DNA from: Gliomastix tumulicola
Lineage: Eukaryota > Ascomycota > Sordariomycetes > Hypocreales > Bionectriaceae
Assembly: GCA_001599755.1 (NCBI GenBank)
Contig: BCHX01000005.1
Location: forward strand, 3,406,409-3,470,408
Direction: 5' to 3'
DNA: 64,000 nt
A program made the position numbers and the translations under genes. The stretch's first letter is position 1, and the number at the start of each line of letters is the position of its first letter. Below the pieces are notes generated by a model. The model had not been told where the DNA came from. It ran no database searches and was given only the letters and a program-made list of their open reading frames with translations. Shown here piece by piece: positions 23,871-34,011 of the stretch.

Positions 23871-25700
23871 TAATAATTATATTAAGTATATACTATATAT
23901 TTACTAAGTATTAGAGAAGCTATAGTAATATAAGTTATATATTAATTTAAAGAAATATAAATTTTTAACTATATAAATATTCTTTTTAGGGTTTATTATA
24001 TCTCCTAGAAGTCTCTATATAGAGTAAGAATATATTAAAGTTATAGTAAAGTAATTAATTTTAACTAATATTAAGGAGGTATAATTATTTCTTAGCTTTA
24101 TTAATTATTATTAATAATTTATTAAGAACTATAGCTATATTATAGTACCCTTTATAAACCTTATAAAGAGCTTAATAAGAGAGATCTTATAGCTTAAGAG
24201 CTATAAAAGAGTAATATTTAATAAGTTAAAATAGAAATTCTTTAAGGAACTTATATTAGCTTATTATAACTTAAAACTATTAATAAGAATTAAGATAAAT
24301 ACTTTTAATTATATAATTAATATAATCTTAATATAAAAGTAATAAAAAGTTTAATACCTTATAGTTTATATATTTTATAAATTAAAAGGGGTTAAATTTT
24401 AATATTTAATATTAAATATAAAGATATTAATTATAATAGCTTCCTTTAAGGTATAAAAATACTATTTAATATATATTAATAAAGTAATAATTATTATAAA
24501 TTACTTTAATTATAATTATTTAATAAAGAAACCTAAGTTATTTAATAAGTAAATATAAATATTAAATTATTTAATATTATTTAACTTTAAAATTAAATAC
24601 TAGTTAAGTTATTTAAATCTAGTAAATATATTATTATAAATAGTAAAATTAAGAAATTAAGAAGAGTTAAATTATTTAAAATATAACTATTTATTAATAT
24701 TCTTATAGTAATTTTATTAAGAGGGATTAAAGAATATAAAGTAATTAATATAAATAATAATACTTTAACTTATAGGGTTCTCTATTTATATAATTACTAA
24801 GTTATACCTAGAGATTATTTATTATACTTATAGGGTAATAGCTATAATTATATAAGAAGCTTAACTTTAATATATATTTAATAAAGTAACTAGAGGAAGG
24901 ATATTTAGTAGTACTATAAGGGATTTATTAAAGTACTACTATAACTTTATAAACTATAAGTAAGATTTTTACTTTATTATAATTAATACTTAATAAGAGG
25001 ATACTTTTATTAAGAGGCTAAAGAAAAGAGAAAATCTAAATAAAGTAATTAAAGGGCTAAAGAAGAAATACTTCTAAGTTACTACTAGTAAATAATTAAT
25101 ACTCTTTAAGAATTATATTTATATACCTTAGGGATTAAAGTTTAAAGTATTAAATTTATTTTATAATAATATAATTATAGGTTATTAAAGAGTTTACTAT
25201 ATACTTATAAAAATAATATTATATTATTATTAATATAAAATAAAATAAAATATTAAATAATATATTTAAATTTATAATATATATTAAAAGATTAAGCTAA
25301 GACTATATTAACTTTATAAAGTATTTATTATTTTACTACTATTTATATATTTATTTAAAGAAATATTAATAAACTTTATTATAAGTTTACTAAGTATTAA
25401 AAAATATAGCTATAAGACTTTAAATTTAATATTAATAATAGTAAATTAATTTATAAAGTATACTCTTTATATATTAATATTAAAGAGTATTACTAGTAAT
25501 AAATTAATAAAGTTATTCTTATAATATATATTTAATTAATATAAAATACTTAGTAGTATTATTTTAAACTATAAAAATCTCTTTATAAATTAATTCTAGT
25601 AAAGTTTTTATAATTTATTAATATATAAAAGGTACTTTAATATTACTTTCTACTTATAAATAAATAGCTAAATAAAGAGATAAAATTAAAACTTAAAATA
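23871..25700 (+). pseudogene. Outer element pol, continuation (RT thumb, RNase H, integrase side)
   Basis: After removal of the inner element and one ATAG, the frame from YLDNILVYS continues directly into a KYILYIY.VLEKL-type segment and YINLKKYKF, the expected gypsy palm-to-thumb sequence. Further on come an FLGFI-like stretch near 23.98 kb, an RNase H-like stretch near 24.3 kb, and near 25.2-25.4 kb the spacing of a gypsy integrase zinc-binding region and start of the core. Stops match RIP-mutated codons. Confidence 0.7.
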
Positions 25701-28502
25701 TTACCTATAAGCCTTTTATAATAGAGATTAATTTAATTAAAATATAAAGCTCTTATTTAGGGAATTTATATATAATATAGTAAAATACTTAATTATTAGT
25801 AAATCCCTAGTAAAATTATTATAAGGTTTTTAGCTCTATAATTTAAAGGTATTATTATTAAAGTTAAAATAAATTATAATAATAGTAAAGAAGAAAGTTA
25901 AATAAATATAAAAAATATAAAAAAATATAATAATTATATTATAAAAGTTAAATAAGGACTATATAAAGTAATATAATAGGAAAAAGATTATAAAGAGGTT
26001 AAAGATAAATAATTAAGTTTTAATTTTAATTAAAAACTTAAATTTATAGTAATTTAATAAAAAACTAATAATAAAGTTTATAAACCTTTACTAAATTATA
26101 AAATATATATTAAGTAGTTTAATATATAAGCTATATTTACTATTAACTTTAAAAATTTATAATATATTTAATATTATAACCCTAGAGCTATATATTAATT
26201 ATAATAATACTTTAAATAAATTAATAAATTATTTATTTAAAAATAATAAAATATTTAAAATTAAGTAAATTATTAACTATAAGTTTAAAGGTAAAAAATA
26301 CCTTTATTTAATAAAGTAAAAAAAAAATTTTAAGGAAGATAATACTTAATTAAAGAAGTTAATATTTATTAATATAATAATAATAAATAATTATAAAAAA
26401 GATATAATAATTAAATAACTATATAAAAGTAATTATTACTTAGGGAGAAGTTAAAGTAAAGTATAAAAAATAAAATTTAATTTTATTATAATAAAAGACT
26501 ATTTTTATAAAGGTAATAAAAAAGCTTTAATAAATAGTAAATTAATAGTAAAATAATAATAAACTACTTTACTTTTTATCTTTATTCTTCTCCTTATTTA
26601 TTTTAAATAGAAGAATATTAAAGTTAAGGTAATTAATAATAAGTAAAAGAATACTTTAAAGTAAATTAATAATAAAGTAATAATAATATAGAAGTAAGAA
26701 AGTATACCTAGCTAGTAGTAAAAGTAATAATAAGTATAACTAGGGAGTTAATTATATTAATTTATACTTAAAGATATAGTATTTTTTAATACTTCTAGTA
26801 GAAATATTTTTAAAAAATTTTAACCTTTTAATAAATAAATAATAACTTACTAAAGATATAGTAAATTACTATAATAACCTTATAAATATAAGTAAAAAAG
26901 AAGATTTATTAATAATAAATTAATAAAGAATAAAGTATTATCTTAATAAAGAAGTAGCTTATAGAGGGTAAAAAGCCTAAAATAATATAAAGTATTAAAT
27001 AATAAAAGATAATAGTATATAAAGGGTTATAATTTTTATTATTTTTAATATAAGCTTAATAATAATTAGTTTTAATTAAGTTAATTAATTATTTATTTAT
27101 TATAAATTTACTAGGAAATTATTATATAATATATTTAAAACTTATATTTATTATTATAATAAAATAATACTTTATTTAACTTATATTAATTCTTAATATA
27201 ATATTTTACTTAAAAAATTAAATATTAATAGTAATATAATTTATTATTTTTAATATAATTATATAATAGTAAGTTAATAGTAAAGTAATAGTATTTTACT
27301 TTAAAATATACTTATAGAGAGAGTTTACTTATTAAACCTTTTTTAAACTTAGATTTATTAATCTTTTTAACTATATTAAAATAAATTAATAATAATAAAA
27401 TAGTAACTTTATAATAAACTTATACTTTAAAGGTAATAATACTATAAAAATAAGTAAAAATAAAAGTAAAAGTAAATATAAGTAAAAAAATAATAGCCCT
27501 AGAGGGTAAGAGAGTAATAATAATACTATAAACTATTAATAAAGGTATAATTATATAATAAATTAAGCTTAAAAACCTATAAAATAATAATTTAAAAAAG
27601 TATAAAAATAATAATAATATTAAAAATTATTAATAAATTAATACTAAAAGTTAACTTTTATTTTAAAACTTATAAAGTTTTAACCTTAAAAAATATAAAA
27701 GAGATAATAAAGTTTTAAAATATTTATAATATTATAAATTCTAAAAGAAAAAGAATTAATTTATAATATAATAATAATTAAATTAATTAATATAAAGAAT
27801 ATAAAGAAGAGATTATTATAAGAAGTTAATAATAAAGTAATATAAAAGTAATATAAAAAAGCTTATAAAACTAACTTAATTAATATAAATATATAAATTA
27901 TAATATTATAATTATATTAATAATAAAAATATATAGTAAAATAATAATAATAAAATTATAATTAAAATTTATTAATTAATATAAGAAATTATAGTAAAAA
28001 AAGGAGAAAAATTAAAAGAAAAAGAAAAAAATTAAATATATTAATAAAGTTTAAGTAGTAAAATATTAATATTTTATTAATTTAAGTAAATAAAAACTTA
28101 TAATATTAATAAAATTTATAAAAAAAAAAAAAAAAAAGAAATTTAAANANAATTATAATAAGTTTTTATAATTATAATTTAATTATTATATAATAAAAAT
28201 AATATAAAAAGCTTTAATAAATTAAATAAATAAAAATTATTTATTAATTATTAAATAATATATAATAATTATTTTACTTATTAATTAATAATTAAATTAC
28301 TTAGTATTTTATATAAATATAATAATTAAAAATAAAAAATTATATATTATATTAATAATATATTAAAATACTTATAATACTTAAATATATATAAAGTAAT
28401 TTAAGATTTTATAAGAGATAAATTATAATATTATTATTAATATATCTTAATATATAGTAAATCTTATACTTTAAAGGTAAAATACTAGTAAAGGAAGTAT
28501 TT
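25701..28502 (+). other. Outer element 3' internal region
   Basis: Very AT-rich and the most degraded part of the element. It should contain the end of integrase and the 3' untranslated region. A short purine stretch AAAGGAAG lies at 28490-28497, just before the 3' LTR, a fair polypurine tract for a plus-strand element. Confidence 0.45.
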
Positions 28503-28729
28503 TATTAAAAGCTAATTTATTATTTATCTTAGACCTAAGTAAAGAAGTTATATAAAGGGAGATAAAGTATAAAAGAAGGTTAAATAATTAAACCTAGTAA
28601 AAGCCTTAGAGATTAATATAATTATATACCTACCCCTAGCTATATATTTACTAGTGCCTTACACCTAATACACTACCTTCTACGTGCCCTTTCACCTTCC
28701 TCACTTTATTCCAAGACCTAGTCTTAACA
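28503..28729 (+). repeat. 3' LTR of the outer retrotransposon
   Basis: 227 bp. The left two thirds are RIP-mutated; about the last 80 bases are not (CACTACCTTCTACGTGCCC to GTCTTAACA). The CCAGC target duplication follows at 28730-28734. Confidence 0.92.
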
Positions 28730-28734
28730 CCAGC

Positions 28735-28918
28735 ACGCTGCTCCTGCAGCAGATCGCTGAAGACACGCCCGTACACCAGGTACGTACAGATCGTGCGCTT
28801 CTATCCTGGCGCGGTCCTTGCGGACATGGCCCGAAAAACTGAGTTAAACGAGCAAATGGGCATTCCTATTAACGGCGGTAAGATCTACGCCACAATAGTA
28901 GCGAGAAGTAATAGTTAG
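28735..28918 (+). pseudogene. Short-chain dehydrogenase relic, part after the retroelement
   Basis: Reading on from 6373 in the same frame gives TLLLQQIAEDTPVHQ, then a GTACGTAC tandem (28780-28787) that shifts the frame by 4 bp. After it the frame resumes as IVRFYPGAVLADMARKTEL, with the PG motif that follows the catalytic Lys in short-chain dehydrogenases. A stop occurs at 28916-28918. The C-terminal region after about 28870 no longer looks like the family. The gene is therefore broken twice: by the insertion and by the 4-bp duplication. Confidence 0.75.
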
Positions 28919-29301
28919 ACTTATGAGGAAGCTGTATCAATACAATACACGCTTGACCCCCACCGGTATACCTCATAAGGGATAGATAACGAGTGAAAAT
29001 ATCTTATTAGTAGCTGAAGCCATCGAAGTAACGACTGATATTATGCAAGGTTTACTTGTATGCTTGCTGGTCCAGCTCCCCCTTCACCATGTGAACGTAA
29101 GCCACGAGGTCCGGGGTAGGCACTGTCCACGGGACGGAACATTTCCACTTCCGTTCTTCAGTGCCGAAATATCAACTCCACAAAGTCTTGTTGTCGGCTA
29201 TATAATCAATGACGACGTCAGCCATCAGCACACCCCAAGACGACTTCACAGGTCCTATCCCGCGTAGCTCCTAGAGCATTTCTTTGTCAAAATCTTTCAT
29301 A
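28919..29301. other. Intergenic, promoter of the VOC gene
   Basis: No gene supported. The right part contains a TATA box (29199-29205) followed by TGACGACGTCA, which contains an ACGTCA half of a CRE-type site. Confidence 0.5.
29199..29205 (+). promoter_or_regulatory. TATA box of the VOC gene
   Basis: TATATAA in GC-balanced sequence, 97 bp before the proposed start codon. Confidence 0.55.
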
Positions 29302-29786
29302 ATGGGCTCTCGCGCTGCTGTTGTGAAAGGTCTGGACCACCTCGTCCTGACCTGCAAGAGCGTGTCGGCAACGTCCAGCTGGTACACCAAGTATCTCGGC
29401 ATGAAGGCCGAGTCGTTCACATCCGCAAGCGATCCATCCACTGTGCGTCACGCTCTCAAATTTGGCTCGCATAAGATCAACCTGCACCAACAAGGCAACG
29501 AGTTCGAGCCCAAGGCTACGACGGCGCTGCCGGGCACTGCCGACCTTTGCTTCCTTGTCCAAGATGGGACAAGTCTCGAGGAGGCCATAACGAGCTTTGA
29601 GAATGACGGTATCAAGGTACTGGAAGGTGGCAAGATTGTGGCGCGGACTGGGGCACAGGGGCCCATTAGAAGTATTTACGTTAGGGATCCGGATGGGAAT
29701 CTGATTGAGTAAGTGCTGAGAGTGAACGAAGTAAGACCTCGGACAGCTGCTAACAGTCCACACACGGTAGGCTATCACATTACTAG
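29302..29786 (+). CDS. VOC superfamily (glyoxalase/dioxygenase-fold) protein, two exons
   Basis: Proposed CDS join(29302..29708,29771..29786), 140 residues. It carries the usual VOC landmarks: GLDHLVLTCKSV at the start with the first metal-ligand His, KYLGMKAESF, HALKFGSHKINLHQQ with a second His, and RDPDGNLIE at the end with the Glu ligand. Read unspliced, the frame stops at TAA right after that Glu, but the stop overlaps a GTAAGT donor. Splicing the 62-nt intron to the AG at 29769-29770 gives LIELSHY then TAG, the normal family C-terminus. The open frame begins at a TTG upstream; the first ATG is 29302. Metal-dependent lyase, epimerase or resistance roles are all possible in this superfamily, and the substrate cannot be read here. 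It lies convergent with the CitE-like lyase, with stops 71 bp apart. Confidence 0.85.
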
Positions 29787-29857
29787 GCTTCACTACACAA
29801 TCGGCTTGTAGCATTTCAGTCGAGGCAAATCTCCAAGTTCAGTAACTGTTAGCTAAG

Positions 29858-30862
29858 TTACGAAGCTCTTTGCCCAGCATGCTTCTCCATTAACAAATCC
29901 ACATCCATTCCACAAAGCCTCGCAAAATCCACAATAACCTTGGCTTTATCCTCAACAGGCCGGTCTATCATCTTCCCATCCAGCGTCCACGCGCCCCTTC
30001 CATCCTCTGCCGCTCTTCGTCCTCCAATGGTGACCCTCACCGCCCACTCCAGCTCCTCCTTGCTGGGAGCAAATGCTTCGTTGGCGATGTCCACTTGACT
30101 TGGGTGTATGCACTGCTTTCCCGTGAACCCTAAACCCTTGCCTTCCCGTGAGTCTTCGACTGTTTGCCGCTGCCCGGATTCGCCCTGCCAGGCGGTGGTG
30201 ACAAGATCAAGGGCTGTGGGAAGTTCATGTGCCCGCGCCGCCGTGACAATAGAAGAGCGGGCGAAGAGGATCTCGCGGTTGGAGGGTGACCGTGTAAGAG
30301 AGAGATCGAGCGCAAAATCCTCGGCGGCGAAGGCGAGCCCAGAAAGAAGGCCTGGAGCAGCCCGACAGATCTCATTGAGGTTGATCAGAGACTTGGCGCT
30401 CTCAACCAGGGCAATCACCGAGATAGGGGATTGAGAGCCAGATGAAGAAGAAGAGCGGTGGTGGGCGATGACATCCCTCACAAACGTGAGATCACCTGCC
30501 GTGTCGCATTTCGGCAGAACGATGGTCTTGAGACTCGTGCTACCAAGGACCTCTTGGAGATCTTGCAGCGCCAACCCAGACGACACGCTATTGATCCTGA
30601 CCCCGCGCTCTGTCCTCGGGCTTGCTGATGGAATGGTGTCCAAGGCTTGGCGGACGAGGGAGCGGGCGGCTGATTTATTAGCCGGCGTCACCGAGTCTTC
30701 GAGATCGTAGATTACAGAGTCCGCGCTGGAGGTGGTCGACTTGTCAAGAAACCTTCTGGAGGAACCGGGAACTGCGTGAGTGAGAATCAGCCGACTTTTC
30801 ATGCACGGGGATGGGGACGTACCGTATAGAAGAGACCGACGGAGGACCGAGCGGGCGGCCAT
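29858..30862 (-). CDS. CitE-like (HpcH/HpaI superfamily) acyl-CoA lyase, two exons
   Basis: Proposed CDS complement(join(29858..30771,30823..30862)), 317 residues. Removing the 51-nt intron (GTACGT..GCAG) turns an odd insertion into RRSLLYVPGSSRRFLDKS, the typical CitE/CLYBL start. Visible family residues are IYDLEDSV, the Arg of VRINS, the Glu of ALVESAKSLINL, AAEDFALDL, and GFTGKQCIHPSQV near the C-terminus. Members cleave (3S)-citramalyl-CoA, malyl-CoA or related 3-hydroxyacyl-CoAs to acetyl-CoA or pyruvate and an acid. The Arg-rich N-terminus may target mitochondria, as in CLYBL. It is divergent from the Dal5-type transporter, across a 0.7-kb shared promoter, and close to a class III CoA-transferase. 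That supports a role in acid catabolism through a CoA thioester. Confidence 0.9.
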   Translation of the reverse strand: MAARSVLRRSLLYGTSPSPCMKSRLILTHAVPGSSRRFLDKSTTSSADSVIYDLEDSVTPANKSAARSLVRQALDTIPSASPRTERGVRINSVSSGLALQDLQEVLGSTSLKTIVLPKCDTAGDLTFVRDVIAHHRSSSSSGSQSPISVIALVESAKSLINLNEICRAAPGLLSGLAFAAEDFALDLSLTRSPSNREILFARSSIVTAARAHELPTALDLVTTAWQGESGQRQTVEDSREGKGLGFTGKQCIHPSQVDIANEAFAPSKEELEWAVRVTIGGRRAAEDGRGAWTLDGKMIDRPVEDKAKVIVDFARLCGMDVDLLMEKHAGQRAS

Positions 30863-31583
30863 GATGAGGGACGTGAGCGGGAGCAGCTCAAGTGTGCATA
30901 CTAGTAAAGGTAGGAACCGGGTGCTTGACGAGGGAGAATATGGTTGTCTTGCGTCGCTAAAATGGAGTAAATCAACATCAATTTATTCAAAGCGGTCAAC
31001 TGTCATGCATTCGTTGACCAACCCTTGTTCGGCGTTCTGAGATTCGCTCATGAAAGGCTATTCGGCTAGCGGTTAATCTAGTTGCCGGTCCAAGTAGCCG
31101 GCCATTACACCACCAACTCTTTGCACAAGATGTCACTCCAGATTAAACGGCCATACCTCTGGACTCCTTACCCCGCGAAGTAGCCCCTGGAGTTCCCCGC
31201 CGCCATCCCCAAAAGACCGACAATGTTTATCCGAAGGCATCCACAGACGAAGCTACCCAACCAAGAAGCTTGCGATGACAACTAGTCAGCGTAGTGCCAT
31301 GGAATCCGAGGCTTGCTAGGATTCGAGGGCCCAGACTGACCCCAACTTCCCCAGCTCATTCCTATCTTGGCGCCCCCTCCTCTCTTGGAGCCCTCCCAGA
31401 GGAACGGCGGCGCCTATTTGCACGACCAGTTTGTCTATATAAAGCGTGAAGTCAGGCCGTAGTTGAGACGCTAAACTTGCTTCCAGACCTCCCCAGGCCA
31501 GTCCTGTGCTTTCTGTCCCTCTTGTCTGCCGTCCATCATATCTTTTACTTTGAACAGCCAACAGCCAACAGCCAACATCCACG
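30863..31583. other. Divergent promoter region of lyase and transporter
   Basis: No gene. It separates the minus-strand lyase from the plus-strand transporter and can control both. A TATA box for the transporter is at 31436-31443. A run of AACAGCCAACAGCCAACAGCC lies in the leader (31554-31574). Confidence 0.6.
31436..31443 (+). promoter_or_regulatory. TATA box of the Dal5-type transporter
   Basis: TATATAAA, 141 bp before the start codon, in otherwise GC-balanced sequence. Confidence 0.6.
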
Positions 31584-33293
31584 ATGACGACCCCCACCAC
31601 AGCCAAGCACGAAGAGGCCATCGTCGAAAAGCCAGATGTCTCTCAGCAGGAGAATTACCTCGACGAGGAATCAGACGGCAAGCGGGACGTCAAGCTTGAC
31701 TATTCCGGCGCCCATGCCAAGACAGACCCTGCCGAGATTAAACTCGTCCGCAAGCTCGACATCTGGATCATGCCTATGCTCTGGCTTATGTACTGGCTGA
31801 ACTATCTCGACCGCAACGCCATCGCCCTCGCACGTCTTGATAACCTCGAGGAGGAGTTGGGTATCTCTGATTCGCAGTATGCGACTTGTGTGAGCATTCT
31901 CTTTGTGGGCTACCTTCTTGCCCAGGTCCCCAGCAGTAAGTCCCCCTTTTCTCTTGAGAGAATAGAATGGAAGTGCTGGGAGCCTGCCCTGACTAATGCT
32001 TCTGTATAGACATGCTCATCACCCGACTACGCATCTCGTGGTACATGGGCGGCTTCATGGCTCTCTGGGCTGTCGTGAGCACCCTGACCGCCCTCGCCAA
32101 AGACTTCAAAGGCCTGCTCCTCACCCGCTTCTTCCTCGGCATCACCGAAGCCCCATACTACCCCGGCGCCCTCTACATGCTCTCGATCTTCTACACTCGA
32201 AAGGAGATTGCCACCCGCATCTCGATTCTATACACGGGCAATATCCTGGCCACGGCTTTCGCGGGGTTGATTGCCCTCGGTATCTTTCAGATGGGAGGCA
32301 CGGCCGGACTCTCCGGGTGGCGCTGGCTGTTCATCATCCAGGGTCTCGTGACCTTTGTTGTCGCTCTGGCGTCGCTGTTTATCCTACCAGACGACCCGAC
32401 GCGGACCTGGTGGCTCACCCCAGAGGAGCGAAAGCTGGCGCAGGAACGCATGGACCGTGACACGGTCGGCAACCAGGGCCAGTCGTCAACCTTCCAGGGT
32501 CTCAAGGAGGCCGTCAAGGACATTGTAGGCCATCTCCTTGCCCCCGACCACACACCACTTGCTAACAGGCGACACAACAGCGCCTTTGGGTCTTCGTATT
32601 CACCCAGCACATGCATATCGCCGCCAACGGCTTCAAGAATTTTTTCCCGACGGCTGTGCAGACGCTGGGCTTCAACAGGGAGATAACGCTCGTGCTGACG
32701 TGCCCGCCGTACCTGATTGCCGGCATCGTCTCGGTGATCTGGTCGTGGCATTCTGGGCGGAAGAACGAGAGGACTTGGCATATCACCGTGGCCAAGGCGA
32801 TTGCCGTGTTTGGATTCGTGCTTGCGTGTGCGACACTGAACACTGGTGCCCGTTACTGTAGGTCATGGAGTCATTCTGTGGTATGGAGAGACTAGCTGAC
32901 AAGTGGATTTGATAGTTGCTATGGTCGTCTTCGCCATCGGCACGTACTGCGTCAACAGCATCATCCTCGGTTGGGTAGCCAGCACCTGTGGCCAGACCAA
33001 GGAGAAGAAGGCGACGTCGCTGGCCATTGTCAACATGTTTGCCAATCTGTCTTTCGTATGGACTGCCGTAAGTTCTAGACATCGCCTTCCCGCGAGGGGC
33101 TTTGCTGACTATTGGTTTCCAGTATCTCTGGCCTGACTGGGATGAGCCCCGATATGTGGTGGCCATGTCCTCCAGCGCCGCTTTCTCAGTAGCATGCGCC
33201 GCTACTGCGTGGCTCATGAAGTGGATGCTGATTCGGGAGAACAAGCGTATCAGGCAACTGGATAATGAGAACGTCTTGTTCTATGCGTACTAG
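31584..33293 (+). CDS. MFS transporter, Dal5-like anion:cation symporter family, five exons
   Basis: Proposed CDS join(31584..31935,32010..32524,32581..32857,32916..33067,33123..33293), 488 residues. All four introns (74, 56, 58, 55 nt) are GT-AG and keep one frame. Family features include an acidic hydrophilic N-terminus, a first membrane segment with LNYLDRNAIALARLDNLEEE, VGYLLAQVPSNMLITRLR, RFFLGITEAPYYPGALYMLS (the conserved R-x2-LG-x2-EA(P/G)-x3-G motif of segment 4), GWRWLFIIQG and LPDDPTRTWWLTPEER. The second half has HIAANGFKNFFPT and ends with a basic cytoplasmic tail. Dal5-type carriers import organic anions such as allantoate, nicotinate, pantothenate, tartrate or dicarboxylates. 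Sitting between a CitE-like lyase and a CoA-transferase, it may take up the acid those enzymes degrade. Confidence 0.93.
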
Positions 33294-34011
33294 AGCGGGT
33301 AGCACTGAAATTGGAAGGGGTCCATAGTGATAGCTGGGTGTCGTTGGGTAGTGGTGATTTGGCTATGCAAAGTGCGCCCACGGTTGACTTCAGCAGAATA
33401 TCCGCAGTCGTGTGTTTGGAAAAGGGAGTAAAGGAGGTCAGATTCAAGTTATGGTTCCACATCTTTTGAGTGAATCAAATAACGATACCTCCTAATTCTC
33501 CTAACCTCCTTTCAGACCTGGCTACGCTTGAGGGTCAAGACTATATTAAGGTGCCATCGCTTATTGTACCATACCCCTTACTTCTCGTACATGTTAGCCT
33601 GCTAGAAAAAATGGTTCTTGACTCATGATACCATTCAGCCAAGGAACTTGGGCGTGCAGGCTAGCATAATGGCGGACATCAACATGGTTACTAGTCTCAT
33701 ATTATGTCCACACCATATAACCGCGGTTACTTCATCTGGCGGTCCCCCGCACCACTTCTTCGGCGACTTGACAAGTAACCGAGAAAGCGAGCCCCCCTTT
33801 CGGCCCGTGATGACTCCAACTCTTCCTGATTCCTCTACCAGCGGTCGAACCGCCATTGATCGTGGAGAGCATCGCGGAGTAGTACCGATACGCCGTTCAA
33901 GGATTTACTATTTTGTCATAAAGCGAGTATTTATGCACGATTGATCTGTCGATGGGTTTGCTGTCACTTCCCGCGATAAGTCACCACTCCGTCGTTCAGT
34001 AATCGTTCATC
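33294..34011. other. Intergenic, no gene seen
   Basis: Spacer upstream of the CoA-transferase. It contains scattered AT-rich stretches and no coding segment I can support. An ORF at 33618-33944 starts at a non-ATG codon and lacks family features. Confidence 0.5.

Larger units (their letters stand above)
6425..28650. other. RIP-saturated AT-rich block
   Basis: Across this tract remaining C is followed almost only by T or C, and G is preceded almost only by A or G; CpA, TpG and CpG are nearly absent. This is the expected end point of cytosine mutation at CpA on both strands (RIP). The change to normal composition falls inside the outer LTRs at both ends. Two ambiguous bases (N) lie at 28148 and 28150, next to a poly-A run. 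No intact gene is present. Confidence 0.9.
6374..28729 (+). mobile_element. LTR retrotransposon (Ty3/gypsy type), RIP-degraded, split by a nested element
   Basis: The two 227-bp LTRs (6374-6600 and 28503-28729) align position for position at an offset of 22,129 and differ mainly by C/T and G/A. The LTR starts TGTCAG (5' copy) and ends TTAACA (3' copy). A 5-bp target duplication CCAGC lies at 6369-6373 and 28730-28734. Without the nested 14.7-kb element and its 4-bp duplication the element is 7,617 bp, normal for fungal gypsy elements. Degraded reverse transcriptase reads on the plus strand from about 8.62 kb and resumes at 23.87 kb, followed by RNase H-like and integrase-like segments. Nearly every stop lies where TGG, CAG, CAA or CGA would become TAG, TAA or TGA under RIP. 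It cannot be active. Confidence 0.92.

Noticed and set aside
6374..28729. One single giant 22-kb element
   Set aside because: A second pair of LTRs with its own target duplication, and frame continuity of the outer pol when it is removed, show nesting.
29043..29267. Short open frame before the VOC gene
   Set aside because: Overlaps the TATA box and likely leader of the VOC gene; no features.
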